DNA of 64,000 nucleotides from Allomuricauda sp. TY007 (GCF_010468565.1 NZ_WUEG01000015.1:37466-101465); one strand, 5' to 3'; counted from the first letter of the stretch, positions 1 to 10,995 are shown. Notes: a model not told the origin generated them from the sequence alone. Translations and numbers: made by a program.

Positions 1-363
1 GGCCATTTTCTTGAAATCTTTTAGGGGCTTGTAGGCAATGTATTCACCTTGTTTGAAGGATACGTTCATCCTGTCCAGCAATTCTACATTGTATTGCTGC
101 TCCAGACTTTGGATAAAGTGTACCGAAGCGTCAATGGAGCAACCCGATGCACTTACATTGGTCTGGTCCAATCCGATAACGATAAATCGCTTGTACTTTA
201 TCTCGAATCCGGCATGTAAATTACTGCCATGTGCGGTCCATTCCTTTAGGAAAGCTGTCAGGCCCTCTTCCAGTTCCTTCAGTTCTTCTTCGGTAAAACT
301 CCTATTGGATTGATAGATCCAAACTCTGGAGTGGTCTGGCAATTCATTGAAATCTACTAGCAT
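1..363 (-). CDS. Conserved flavobacterial protein often named 'ABC transporter ATPase' (3' end cut by the window)
   Basis: An uninterrupted minus-strand frame of 121 codons runs from an ATG at 361-363 to the window edge, so the C-terminus is missing. The product starts MLVDFNELPDHSRVWIYQSN and contains the strings SGCSIDASVHFIQ and YKPLKDFKKM. From memory this matches a short (about 160 aa) soluble family in Flavobacteriia that databases label ABC transporter ATPase. I see no Walker A, Walker B or signature motif, so that label is doubtful and the function is unknown. It is the last visible member of the minus-strand operon that begins with the amidase at 4797, lying 60 nt after the CCG-domain gene. 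Confidence 0.75.
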   Translation of the reverse strand, partial: MLVDFNELPDHSRVWIYQSNRSFTEEELKELEEGLTAFLKEWTAHGSNLHAGFEIKYKRFIVIGLDQTNVSASGCSIDASVHFIQSLEQQYNVELLDRMNVSFKQGEYIAYKPLKDFKKMA

Positions 364-397
364 TTTTTTATTTTTTTTTTCGGGGAACACCCTTGTA

Positions 398-413
398 GTC
401 CCCTCAAGGGGAC
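398..413. repeat. Short intergenic inverted repeat
   Basis: A 6-bp perfect inverted repeat, GTCCCC-TCAA-GGGGAC, lies in the 60-nt gap between the CCG-domain gene and the downstream gene of the same operon. No T-run follows it closely on the minus strand, although a long A/T tract (364-381) precedes the next start. It may be an RNA-processing or stability hairpin; no function is shown. Confidence 0.4.
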
Positions 414-423
414 AATTATATTC

Positions 424-1215
424 TTACAAATTTTGGGCGTTGGCCAGTAACTCGGCTACATCCAAAACGGTGACACTATCTTCTTTTTCATGTGCTTTTA
501 TCCCATCTGTCATCATGGTATTGCAATATGGGCAAGCTGTTGCAATAATATTGGGGTTGGTTTCCAAGGCATCCTTGGTACGCAATACGTTAATGTCCAT
601 ATCCCCTTTTTCGGGCTCCTTGAACATTTGGGCACCTCCCGCCCCACAACATAGGGCAGTTTTCCTGTGTCGTTTCATTTCTACCAATTCAGCACTGGTC
701 TTGCCGAGCACTTCCCTTGGTGCATCGAAAACGGAATTGGCCCTGCCCAAATAACAGGGGTCGTGGAAAGTAATGCGTTTTCCCTTGTATCCGTCCCCGG
801 AAATGGCCAAACGCCCGTCATCAATAAGTTCTTTAAGATATTGTGTGTGGTGGACCACATCATAATTGCCTCCTAAACTTGGGTATTCGTTTTTTAAGGT
901 ATTAAAAGAATGTGGATCGCAGGTGACTATTCGTTTTATTTCGTAGCCATTCAGTAATTCTATGTTCATCATGGCCTGCATTTGGAACAAAAACTCGTTA
1001 CCGGCTCTTTTTGCCACATCTCCCGTGGAACTTTCCTCGGTGCCCAAAACGGCAAAATCCACATGGGCTTTGTTCAACAACTTCACAAAGGCCCGCGATA
1101 TCTTTTTGGCACGATCATCGTAACTACCCGCAGAACCTACCCAAAACAATATTTCCGGCTGTTTGCCTTCTGCCATAAACTGCTGCATGGTCTTAACCTT
1201 TAATTGTTCGCTCAT
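424..1215 (-). CDS. CCG-domain (HdrB/LutA/GlcF-like) Fe-S-associated protein with one degenerate CCG half
   Basis: 263 aa, ATG start. This is the soluble cysteine-rich-domain family that partners membrane Fe-S proteins in heterodisulfide-reductase-like, lactate or glycolate oxidation complexes. The second CCG half is intact: HDPC at residue 154, a CC pair at 189-190 (ALCCGAGG) and CPYC at 228-231, the usual ligands of a non-cubane 4Fe-4S cluster. In the first half the expected positions read FWVGSAGSYD, TEESSTGD and TCDPHSFN. Serine or other residues therefore replace most cysteines, and that site probably binds no cluster. It lies 10 nt after the membrane Fe-S gene and is almost surely its partner. 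The electron donor and substrate are not evident. Confidence 0.9.
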   Translation of the reverse strand: MSEQLKVKTMQQFMAEGKQPEILFWVGSAGSYDDRAKKISRAFVKLLNKAHVDFAVLGTEESSTGDVAKRAGNEFLFQMQAMMNIELLNGYEIKRIVTCDPHSFNTLKNEYPSLGGNYDVVHHTQYLKELIDDGRLAISGDGYKGKRITFHDPCYLGRANSVFDAPREVLGKTSAELVEMKRHRKTALCCGAGGAQMFKEPEKGDMDINVLRTKDALETNPNIIATACPYCNTMMTDGIKAHEKEDSVTVLDVAELLANAQNL

Positions 1216-1225
1216 AGTACTAGAT

Positions 1226-2551
1226 TTATTCGTTTACCCAATTTAAACGGTCCATTTGATTGTAGGGCCAAGGGGCTCCGTTGTTCTCTATGTTGGACAT
1301 CATATTGTTCAGTTCGGTAGGGGCGGCCGATTGCTCCATGACCAAATACCTGCGCATTTCCACGATAATGGACAAAGGATCTATGCTTACGGGACAGGCT
1401 TCTACGCATGCGTTGCAGGTGGTACATGCCCAAAGTTCTTCGTGACTGATATAATCGCCCAACAACTGTTTGCCATCGGGAACGAACTCGCCCTTGTTGG
1501 CGTCCATAATTTTGCCCACTTCCTCCAAACGGTCGCGGGTATCCATCATAATTTTTCGGGGTGATAGTTTTTTTCCGGTCTGATTGGCCGGACATTCCGA
1601 GGTACATCGTCCACATTCGGTGCAGGTATATGCGTTCAACAATTGCACCCAGTTCAAATCCATGACATCGGAAGCCCCGAATTTTTCGGGCTCGGCCGCA
1701 TCATCTTCCACTGGTGCGGCATAAGGGTCTGCATCGGGGTCCATCATCAATTTTACCTCTTTGGTGACGGATTCCAGATTATTGAACTGTCCCTGTGGCT
1801 TTATTTTTCCATAATAGGTATTCGGGAAAGCCAAAAGGATATGCAAATGTTTTGAGTAATAGAGGTAGTTTAAAAAAGCCAATATGCCCAAAATATGCAA
1901 CCACCATGCCGTTCGTTCCACAAAGATCAATGAAGATTCCGATAGCCCGTCAAACAATGGAACAATAAACTGGCTTACGGGAAAAGACCCTGCTTGCACA
2001 TAATGTTCCGCCCCTATCCGCTGTAACTGAAAATCCGTAGCGTTCATGGTCAAGAACAAGAGCATCAGCACAAACTCGATATAGAGAATCATGTTTCCAT
2101 CGGTTTTGGGCCAACCTTTCATTTCGGGTTTTATAAAACGCTGTATTCTGATAATATTCCTTCTGATCCAGAAAACCACTACGGCGACAATTACCAAAAG
2201 TGCCAATATTTCAAAAGACCCGATCAAAAAATTGTACACGGGCCCCAAGGGAGAAAACAGCCTGTGTGTTCCCAAAAGGCCATCGAGGATAATCTCCAGC
2301 ACTTCGATATTAATGATAATGAATCCCACATAAACAATAACGTGCATAATCCCGGCAATGGGGCGCACCACCATTTTGGTCTGTCCCAAAGCTATCTTTG
2401 CCATGTTTTTCCACCGTTGGGATTTATTGTCGCTCACATCAACATCCTTTCCTAGTTTGATATTTCTGGACAACTTTTTAACATTGCGGGCAAAGAACCC
2501 AATGCCCACGATAAGGGCCACGGCAAAAATAATGTTGGGCAAATATTCCAT
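1226..2551 (-). CDS. Membrane-bound (Fe-S)-binding oxidoreductase, two 4Fe-4S clusters
   Basis: 441 aa. The N-terminal half is hydrophobic, with segments near residues 5-21, 67-90, 105-128, 153-170 and 216-232, and resembles the NarI/HdrE-like quinone-side module. The C-terminal half carries two ferredoxin motifs: C310-x2-C313-x2-C316-x3-C320-P and C376-x2-C379-x2-C382-x3-C386-P. Such proteins pass electrons between a CCG-type partner and the membrane quinone pool, and the next gene downstream supplies that partner. The start ATG is immediately next to the stop of the MCE gene (2552), indicating translational coupling. Which donor feeds the complex cannot be read from the window. Confidence 0.92.
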   Translation of the reverse strand: MEYLPNIIFAVALIVGIGFFARNVKKLSRNIKLGKDVDVSDNKSQRWKNMAKIALGQTKMVVRPIAGIMHVIVYVGFIIINIEVLEIILDGLLGTHRLFSPLGPVYNFLIGSFEILALLVIVAVVVFWIRRNIIRIQRFIKPEMKGWPKTDGNMILYIEFVLMLLFLTMNATDFQLQRIGAEHYVQAGSFPVSQFIVPLFDGLSESSLIFVERTAWWLHILGILAFLNYLYYSKHLHILLAFPNTYYGKIKPQGQFNNLESVTKEVKLMMDPDADPYAAPVEDDAAEPEKFGASDVMDLNWVQLLNAYTCTECGRCTSECPANQTGKKLSPRKIMMDTRDRLEEVGKIMDANKGEFVPDGKQLLGDYISHEELWACTTCNACVEACPVSIDPLSIIVEMRRYLVMEQSAAPTELNNMMSNIENNGAPWPYNQMDRLNWVNE

Positions 2552-3538
2552 TTACTGATTTTCTTTTAGTCCCGTAGAATCTTGCTGTTCTGCAGGATCG
2601 TTCTCGGGGAGCGTGTACTCCTTTTGCTTTTTACCAAATACGGATACATTGACGTAACGCTTGGGGTTTAGCCTAAAATCCTGCAACAATAGATCCAACT
2701 CCCTTGATGCCTCGGCCAAATTGTTATAGAGTGCGTCGTCTTGGTGCAATTTGCCCAAAGAGCCCTCGCCCCTTTCTATTTTGGCCAATATGTCGTTGAG
2801 CTTTTCCACGGTAGTCTTAAACTCGGTAAGGGTTCCACCAAGGTCGGAGTTTACCAAGGAATCAGACAGTTTTGAAAAATTGGAGGTGATATGACTTACA
2901 TTTTTCAAGGAACTATCCAACTGCATTTTATTGTTGTCCAGCAAAGTGTTCAGATTATCCGCGCTTCCCTTAAAGGATTTTACCAACTGATTTAATGAAA
3001 CTATGGTTTCTTGAAGCTGTTTTTTGGTAGGATCGTCCAATATTTGGTTCACATTCATTAATAATGAATCGGCATTGGACACCGCCCCTTCCACCTTCAT
3101 CTGCAATGGTGTCAATTTTTGTTGTACCAACTCAGTGATTCCCGGCTTTATTTTGGATTGTAGCGTATCGCCCGATTTTGCCCTTGGTGCTTCATCAAAG
3201 ACCGGCACTATTTGAACTCCTTTCCCCCCAATGATTCCAGTATCAAAAAGTTCGGCAATACTGTTTTCGGAAAATTCGAATTCATTGTTAATGGATAAAG
3301 TCACCAGCAATTTACCGGAACTGTCCTTAAAGCCGATATTGGTGACGTTTCCCACATTGTATCCGTTAATGGAAACCTGGGTCCCGGGCTGCAATCCGCC
3401 TACATTGTCGTAAACAGCGTAAAAAGTCTTGTTGTTCTCAAAAAGTGGAGAGGATTTTAAGTAGCTAAGCCCAAAAATGAAGGCTACGATTCCAGCGACT
3501 ACGATAATCCCAGTTTTGATTTCCCTGGATAGTTTCAA
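2552..3538 (-). CDS. MCE/MlaD family lipid-transport protein
   Basis: 328 aa, TTG start. One N-terminal membrane anchor (about residues 8-26) is followed by a single MCE domain (about 38-115, with the string GGLQPGTQVSINGYNVG). A long region predicted largely helical runs to about 290, then a charged tail. Single-domain MCE proteins form periplasmic rings that carry phospholipids between membranes, usually with MlaE permease and MlaF ATPase subunits. No MlaE or MlaF gene lies in the visible part of this operon, so its partners must be encoded elsewhere or beyond the left edge. It follows the amidase gene by 65 nt. Confidence 0.88.
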   Translation of the reverse strand: MKLSREIKTGIIVVAGIVAFIFGLSYLKSSPLFENNKTFYAVYDNVGGLQPGTQVSINGYNVGNVTNIGFKDSSGKLLVTLSINNEFEFSENSIAELFDTGIIGGKGVQIVPVFDEAPRAKSGDTLQSKIKPGITELVQQKLTPLQMKVEGAVSNADSLLMNVNQILDDPTKKQLQETIVSLNQLVKSFKGSADNLNTLLDNNKMQLDSSLKNVSHITSNFSKLSDSLVNSDLGGTLTEFKTTVEKLNDILAKIERGEGSLGKLHQDDALYNNLAEASRELDLLLQDFRLNPKRYVNVSVFGKKQKEYTLPENDPAEQQDSTGLKENQ

Positions 3539-3603
3539 AAGATTCGGTTTATGGTTTAAACAAATTTAGGAATAATTATTACAAGAGTGCTTTTGAGGGC
3601 ATT

Positions 3604-4797
3604 CTACTTCACTACATCCGTAATGGGAACCCTTAGCCCGTTCTTGTATGCCACAATGTACGATGTTGTATAGCCTTTGGCATCCGCATTTTTCTTTAAC
3701 CTCTTGGCCTCTTCATAAGTATTTGCATTCCCGTACATATACCGAAACAGGTTCTTATAAGGCTCCTTGGACAATTCGCCCAGGCCATTAAAGTTACTTC
3801 CATTGAGTGCAATATTTTTTCCACTGGCCATCAATTGCACTTTGAACACTATTCCCGTCTCTTCTTTGGCTTTCTTTTCTTCATGCTGGACCCCGGAAGA
3901 TTTCTTTTCAGGCTGTTTCTCTTTTACTTCTTCTTGCTTTTTTGGGCCATCCGTTGGTACGGTAGTAGCTATTTTATCCTCCTTTACTGGAGGGGTGTCG
4001 TCCACTGGTGTGGATGTAAAGCCCATATCCTCTTTATAGGCCAACACGGCATCGGCAATGGCCTTTCCCATTTCCTCCTGTCCTTTTTTGGAGTTAAGAT
4101 AGCTTCCCTCGTTTTTATTGGTCAAAAAACCGGCTTCCACCAAAACACTGGGCATAAAGGTTTGGTGCAGTACGATGAACCCTGCTTGTTTTACCTTTCT
4201 ATCCTTGCGCTTGAGTCCTTTGGTAAAATTATCCTGCAGCTTTTTTCCCAATTGTATGCTCTGGTCAAGAAACTCTTCCTGCATAATGGTTAGGCCTATC
4301 ACAGATTCTGGGGAATTAATATCGTACTCCGCATATCGCTGCTCGTAATCATCTTCCAAATAAATTACGGAGTTCTCCTTTTTGGCCACCTCAAAGTTTT
4401 GACGATTGGCATGCAGCCCCAACACATAGGTTTCCGTTCCGTAAGCACTGGAATTATGTGCATTGCAATGTACCGACACAAAAAGATCGGCATTGGCCTC
4501 GTTGGCGATCTCGCCCCTTACGAACAAATCGACAAAGGTGTCATCGTTCCTGGTATAGACTACTTTTATATCGGGGTGCTTTTCCAGCTCCTTCCCAACT
4601 TTTAGGACAATGGCCAGGGCTATTTCCTTTTCCAGGTACCCATTTCCAATATTCCCCGGGTCGTGCCCACCATGCCCTGCATCCAAGACCACAACAAATT
4701 TATCTTTGGGCAATACCTCGGTATCATTTTTGTTAAAAGAGGTCAAAGGAAGGACCAGAAGTAGAAAAACTAAAAATGCTAACCGACTTTTATTCAT
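3604..4797 (-). CDS. N-acetylmuramoyl-L-alanine amidase with C-terminal SPOR-like domain
   Basis: 397 aa from the ATG at 4795-4797. The open frame extends further upstream, but this start gives a clean signal sequence (MNKSRLAFLVFLLLVLPL). The Amidase_3 zinc site is visible: H42 in DAGHGGHDPG, E56 in GNGYLEKE, H110 in VSVHCNAH, and the catalytic Glu in VLVEAGFL. A low-complexity Lys/Glu/Pro linker (about 265-315) leads to a SPOR-like peptidoglycan-binding region (about 320-397). It cleaves the amide bond between MurNAc and the stem peptide in the periplasm, typically at division. It is the first gene of the operon running to position 1, from the promoter at 4908-4938. Confidence 0.93.
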   Translation of the reverse strand: MNKSRLAFLVFLLLVLPLTSFNKNDTEVLPKDKFVVVLDAGHGGHDPGNIGNGYLEKEIALAIVLKVGKELEKHPDIKVVYTRNDDTFVDLFVRGEIANEANADLFVSVHCNAHNSSAYGTETYVLGLHANRQNFEVAKKENSVIYLEDDYEQRYAEYDINSPESVIGLTIMQEEFLDQSIQLGKKLQDNFTKGLKRKDRKVKQAGFIVLHQTFMPSVLVEAGFLTNKNEGSYLNSKKGQEEMGKAIADAVLAYKEDMGFTSTPVDDTPPVKEDKIATTVPTDGPKKQEEVKEKQPEKKSSGVQHEEKKAKEETGIVFKVQLMASGKNIALNGSNFNGLGELSKEPYKNLFRYMYGNANTYEEAKRLKKNADAKGYTTSYIVAYKNGLRVPITDVVK

Positions 4798-4907
4798 AAG
4801 AACTGAGTAATTATAGCGTTCATTAATGGTTAAAAATATCGTAATCACCAATAAGTAGAACAAAAAATATATGTAAGTTTGAGGCCAAAAACTGGGCCAA
4901 ACTAGCA

Positions 4908-4938
4908 CAAAAATAGGATTTATCACGTTGCAACCAAA
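4908..4938 (-). promoter_or_regulatory. Consensus Bacteroidota promoter for the amidase operon
   Basis: On the minus strand TTTG (4938-4935) is followed 19 nt later by TATTTTTG (4915-4908), an exact match to the Bacteroidota -33/-7 pattern TTTG-N17-23-TAnnTTTG. The predicted transcript start is near 4901, about 100 nt before the amidase ATG. The -33 box lies inside the first codons of the divergent lptD, so the promoter and that coding region overlap. Confidence 0.65.
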
Positions 4939-7621
4939 TAAACATCTTTTACTTTTCCTATTTGTTCTTCTTTGTGGCACAGTTACCTTAAGTGCTCAAG
5001 AAGACCTTATCAGACCTTTGCCCATCAAGGCTTCCAAGGACACCATCACTGCTCCTTTGTTGCCCCCGAACATCTTGAACGATTCGATAAAGACGGATTC
5101 CGTTGCAACGGATACCGTTCCCAAAAAACAGCCTTTGCTTTTGGACAAAATCAAATATAAGGCCAAAGACTATGTAAAACTTAGCCAAAAGGACAATAAA
5201 ATTTACCTGTACGACGAAGCGGAAATCTATTATCAGGATACCGAGCTTAAAGCGGGAGTCATTGTTATGGACTATGTGAAAAACGAGGTCTATGCCGGGC
5301 GCATGAAGGATTCGTTGGGCAATTACTCGCAACTGCCTTTTTTTAAACAAGGGGACCAAGAGGTAAGGCCCGATTCCATCCGTTTTAATTTTGATACCCA
5401 AAAAGCCCTGATCTGGAATTCCAGAACCGAGCAACAGGCGGGTTTGGGACAATTGGGAAGCGACGCCATGAAAGTATATGCCGAAAAGACCAAAAAGGAA
5501 AACGATTCGGTTTACTTTTTAAACGAGGGCAAACTGACCACCTCCAACGACACGGTAAACCCCGATTATTATATTAGGGTACGAAAAGCCAAATTTGTCC
5601 CCAAAAAGAAAATTATAGCGGGGTACAGCAATATGTACATTATGGATGTACCCACACCTGTTGCCCTGCCCTTTGCTTATTTCCCCTTGACCACGGGCCG
5701 GGTGGCTGGAATATTGTTCCCTACCTTTGGCAACGACCCCCGAAGAGGCTATTTTATCCAAAATGGCGGATATTACCTGCCTATAAGCGATTATGTGGAC
5801 CTGAGTATCACGGGGGATTATTACACCAACGGCAGCTATGGTCTACAGGGAAGTTCCATTTACACCAAACGCTATAAGTTCAAGGGGAATATAAACATCA
5901 GTTACGAAAACCTGGTCACCAGTCAAAAGGGTTTTGACGATTACAGCCGAACCAGCAACTACAACATTAGGATATCGCACTCCCAAGACTCCAAGGCCAG
6001 CCCCAATTCGCGTTTTTCCGCATCCGTCAACTTAGGGTCCAGTCAATATTACACCAACTCCCTTAACCAGGTAAACCGGAACAATTCGCAAACAAACACT
6101 TTTGCATCCTCCATAAGCTACTCCAAAACATTTCCGGCCTATCCATCGGTAAATACAAGTCTAACGCTGAGCCATACCCAAAACACCCGGTCGGAGGAAC
6201 GTACCATCAATATGTCCCTGCCGAACTTTCAGGCAAGCATGGAACGTATCTACCCTTTTGTGAAACGGGATGAAATCAAAAAAGGGGTTTTTGAAAACAT
6301 CAATTTTCAGTACGATGTCAATGCGCAGAACAGCATTACCACAACAGAGGAAAACTTCTTCAAAAGCGGTATGTTCGATGATGCCAAAATCGGGGCAAGG
6401 CACAGAATACCCATTGCGACCAATTTTAAACTGGCCAAATACCTTAGTGTAAGTTTAAGTGGTAATTACGAGGATGTATGGACCATGAAAACCATTAGGC
6501 GGCAATATGATGCCGAAATGGAAGAAGTGGTCACCGACACCATTTCGGGTTTTGATCGTTTTAACCGATATAGTTTTGGAACCAGTATAGGTACAACAAT
6601 GTACGGTACATGGAACCGTGGTGAGGATAAAAAGATACAGGCGTTACGGCACGTAATGCGCCCATCGATCAGTTATAGCTACACCCCTTCCTTTGAGCAG
6701 TTCTACGAATCCTATACCGATGGGGATGGCGAAGAGGTTCAGTACACTCCCTACGAAACCAGCATCTATGGAAGACCTTCCCTGAACAAAGGTAGTTCCT
6801 TGAGCTTTTCCCTTCAGAACTCCCTTGAGGCAAAGGTCAGGGACAAAGATTCCACGGCCACCGAACCCAAGAAAGTAAAAATCTTGAGCAATCTTTCGTT
6901 TTCCGCCAGTTATAACCTAGAGGCGGATTCCTTAAAGCTCAGCCCGGTAAGTATGAGCGGGGCCACCGAAATCATAAAAAATGTTCCCATTAATTTTGCC
7001 GCCACTTTTGACCCCTATGCCATTGATAACAATGGTCGCCGCATCAACACCCTCAATATAAAAAATGGCGGGGGCATTGCAAGATTGACCTCAGCAAGGA
7101 TAAATACCAGTTTTTCGCTAAACAGTGAAATGTTCCAAAAAGGGGGCGCAGAGGAAAAAAGCGACGAGGAAAAGCAATCGGATTTTAGTGACAACCCATT
7201 TGCCATGGACGATGTTCGTGGAGATCGTGCGTTTGGCAGAGGACAGACCGGGGGGCAACAAAACAAAGGCAACACACAGGACAATCCTATTTACAACAAT
7301 AAACTGCCTTGGGATGCCCGCTTTACCTATGTGGCCTCATACAACAACAGTAACCGACAGAGTGAAATCACCAATCATTCCTTAATGTTCTCGGGGAACA
7401 TTCAGCTTTCACCCAAATGGGAGGTAGGCTTTAACTCTGGGTATGATTTAAAGAACAAAGGTTTTGCCGATACACGGTTCGCCTTTAAACGCGACCTTGG
7501 CAGTTTTAGACTAAGTTTTGACTGGACACCCTTTGGCAGGTACGAACGTTGGTACTTCTTTATTGGGATAAAGAGTTCCCTATTGAGCGATATCAAATGG
7601 GAAAACAGAAGTCAGCGATAA
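4928..7621 (+). CDS. lptD: LPS-assembly protein LptD (Bacteroidota type)
   Basis: 897 aa. The start is a TTG at 4928, which gives a good signal peptide (MQPNKHLLLFLFVLLCGT, cleavage near LSAQ); no ATG is available upstream in frame. The N-terminal part (about 80-200) resembles the OstA/LptA-like fold, and the rest is long, rich in alternating polar/aromatic residues and typical of an outer-membrane beta-barrel. LptD inserts lipopolysaccharide into the outer leaflet with LptE. Low-complexity charged/Gln-rich residues occur around 735-780. A -7-like TAAGTTTG lies at 4874-4881 but has no clear -33 box. It heads a short plus-strand unit with ridA. Confidence 0.87.
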   Translation: MQPNKHLLLFLFVLLCGTVTLSAQEDLIRPLPIKASKDTITAPLLPPNILNDSIKTDSVATDTVPKKQPLLLDKIKYKAKDYVKLSQKDNKIYLYDEAEIYYQDTELKAGVIVMDYVKNEVYAGRMKDSLGNYSQLPFFKQGDQEVRPDSIRFNFDTQKALIWNSRTEQQAGLGQLGSDAMKVYAEKTKKENDSVYFLNEGKLTTSNDTVNPDYYIRVRKAKFVPKKKIIAGYSNMYIMDVPTPVALPFAYFPLTTGRVAGILFPTFGNDPRRGYFIQNGGYYLPISDYVDLSITGDYYTNGSYGLQGSSIYTKRYKFKGNINISYENLVTSQKGFDDYSRTSNYNIRISHSQDSKASPNSRFSASVNLGSSQYYTNSLNQVNRNNSQTNTFASSISYSKTFPAYPSVNTSLTLSHTQNTRSEERTINMSLPNFQASMERIYPFVKRDEIKKGVFENINFQYDVNAQNSITTTEENFFKSGMFDDAKIGARHRIPIATNFKLAKYLSVSLSGNYEDVWTMKTIRRQYDAEMEEVVTDTISGFDRFNRYSFGTSIGTTMYGTWNRGEDKKIQALRHVMRPSISYSYTPSFEQFYESYTDGDGEEVQYTPYETSIYGRPSLNKGSSLSFSLQNSLEAKVRDKDSTATEPKKVKILSNLSFSASYNLEADSLKLSPVSMSGATEIIKNVPINFAATFDPYAIDNNGRRINTLNIKNGGGIARLTSARINTSFSLNSEMFQKGGAEEKSDEEKQSDFSDNPFAMDDVRGDRAFGRGQTGGQQNKGNTQDNPIYNNKLPWDARFTYVASYNNSNRQSEITNHSLMFSGNIQLSPKWEVGFNSGYDLKNKGFADTRFAFKRDLGSFRLSFDWTPFGRYERWYFFIGIKSSLLSDIKWENRSQR

Positions 7622-7661
7622 TTTTAGCTCGATATTTTTTACCTTGAACCAAAACATTCTC

Positions 7662-8042
7662 ATGAAAAAAATAATAAATACTTCAAAAGCACCGGCACCT
7701 ATTGGGCCGTACAACCAAGCAGTACTCATAAAAGATACGCTTTATATATCCGGACAAATTCCCATTGATCCCACAACGGGAGAATTGGTTAAAGACGATA
7801 TAAAGGCTGAGACCAGACAATCCATGGAAAATCTAAGGGCCATTCTGGAAGAAGCGGGAATGACTTTTGAGCATGTGATCAAATCCTCGATATTTATCAA
7901 GGACATGAACCAGTTTGCCCAAATAAATGAGGTGTATGGAACTTATTTTGATGCTGATACTGCTCCAGCCAGAGAAACAGTAGAGGTTGCAAACCTTCCC
8001 AAGTTTGTTAATGTAGAAATATCGATGATAGCGATTAAATAG
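7662..8042 (+). CDS. ridA: RidA family deaminase (reactive imine/enamine hydrolase)
   Basis: 126 aa from the ATG at 7662; an in-frame TTG six codons upstream is less likely. The product begins MKKIINTSKAPAPIGPYNQA, with the RidA signature GPYNQA, the GQIP turn and the C-terminal stretch PARETVEVANLP containing the conserved Arg that binds the imine carboxylate. RidA hydrolyses 2-aminoacrylate and related intermediates released by PLP enzymes. It follows lptD by 40 nt. Its last 8 nt overlap the end of the convergent kinase gene, with no terminator between them. Confidence 0.95.
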   Translation: MKKIINTSKAPAPIGPYNQAVLIKDTLYISGQIPIDPTTGELVKDDIKAETRQSMENLRAILEEAGMTFEHVIKSSIFIKDMNQFAQINEVYGTYFDADTAPARETVEVANLPKFVNVEISMIAIK

Positions 8043-8886
8043 TTTCCTTGTGAAACTCCACCAAGCCTTCTATAGGTCTTCTTCTGATAACACCAAGAAT
8101 CAGGTCATTTCGTTCAATACAAGCTCTTAATTCGTCTTGCAAGAAATGTGCAATACTGCCCACGAAGCTCACAGGAACCTTTGTAGCCAGTTCGTATTGC
8201 ATTATGTAATTGTTCACGAATTGCTGTAGACCTTTTTCAATGACTCCCTTGCAGTAGGGATGCTCCTTGTTCTCGATAATGAACCTGGCAAAAGTGGCCA
8301 GATATGTATTGGGATTGGGCTGTTTATATAGGTGCTCTTTGATTACATCTGCATCGAGATCATATTCTTTGGCAAACTTCATTCCCAAGTCCTGTGGCAT
8401 TTTATGGAAATAATAGTCCCTGATCAGTTTACGTCCAAAGAAATTGCCACTGCCATCGTCCATTAGGATGTATCCCAAAGATGTTACCTTTTGTATCAAT
8501 TGGTGACCATCGTAATAACTACAATTGGAACCGGTACCCAAAATACATACGATGCCTTGTCTACCAATTTTTGTAGTGGCGTAAATGGCCGCATAGGTAT
8601 CTTCCCGAACTTCTGCCTTGGCATTGGGAAAGAAATCCTTGAATATGGACTTTAAAAAATTCTTCATTCTATCGGTACCACAACCGGCACCATAAAAAAA
8701 CAATTGACGTACTTTTTCCTTGTTTTTGGAAAGTTCAAAATTATTGGCCAACCTGTCCTCTATTACTTCTTTGGTAAGTACTTCCGGGCTAAGGCCCAAG
8801 GTTTGGGTAACAAACAGTTGTTTCCCATTATCATCCAAGGCAATCCAATCGGATTTAGTGGCACCACTATCCACAATCAAAACCAT
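8035..8886 (-). CDS. BadF/BadG-type ATPase, N-acetylglucosamine-kinase-like
   Basis: 283 aa, ATG start. It has the ASKHA sugar-kinase phosphate loop VDSGATKSDW near the N-terminus and a second nucleotide motif, LGTGSNCSYYDG (about 118-130). The family includes eukaryotic-type N-acetylglucosamine kinase and BadF-like ATPases. A soluble amino-sugar or sugar kinase is the best guess. It follows gapA and pfkA on the same strand, which fits sugar metabolism. The substrate cannot be decided from the sequence. Confidence 0.8.
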   Translation of the reverse strand: MVLIVDSGATKSDWIALDDNGKQLFVTQTLGLSPEVLTKEVIEDRLANNFELSKNKEKVRQLFFYGAGCGTDRMKNFLKSIFKDFFPNAKAEVREDTYAAIYATTKIGRQGIVCILGTGSNCSYYDGHQLIQKVTSLGYILMDDGSGNFFGRKLIRDYYFHKMPQDLGMKFAKEYDLDADVIKEHLYKQPNPNTYLATFARFIIENKEHPYCKGVIEKGLQQFVNNYIMQYELATKVPVSFVGSIAHFLQDELRACIERNDLILGVIRRRPIEGLVEFHKETI

Positions 8887-8906
8887 ACGTCGAGATTTAT
8901 ATTGAA

Positions 8907-8937
8907 ATCCTGAAGAGAGGAATCCCCCCTTCAGGAT
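8907..8937 (-). terminator. Hairpin between gapA and the kinase gene
   Basis: The inverted repeat ATCCTGAAG (8907-8915) / CTTCAGGAT (8929-8937) lies between the gapA stop and the kinase start. On the minus strand only a weak T-rich stretch follows, so it may attenuate rather than stop transcription. Confidence 0.45.
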
Positions 8938-8959
8938 AAAAAATTATTGAGATAAAAAA

Positions 8960-10970
<2,011 letters not shown>

Positions 10971-10987
10971 TCAAATTTTTAAGAGGT

Positions 10988-10995
10988 CAAAGCTA
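10988..10995 (-). promoter_or_regulatory. Candidate -7 box of the pfkA-gapA operon
   Basis: TAGCTTTG on the minus strand matches TAnnTTTG and sits 18 nt before the pfkA ATG. No good TTTG lies at the usual distance. A 15-bp palindrome, ATTCAAATTTTGAAT, at 11005-11019 overlaps the expected upstream element and could be an operator. Confidence 0.4.

Noticed and set aside
1..363. Name 'ABC transporter ATPase' for the partial first gene
   Set aside because: No Walker or signature motifs are present; kept only as a customary label.
3604..4980. Longer amidase frame starting upstream of 4797
   Set aside because: The extra 61 residues cover the promoter and the start of lptD, and only the ATG at 4797 places a signal peptide at the N-terminus.
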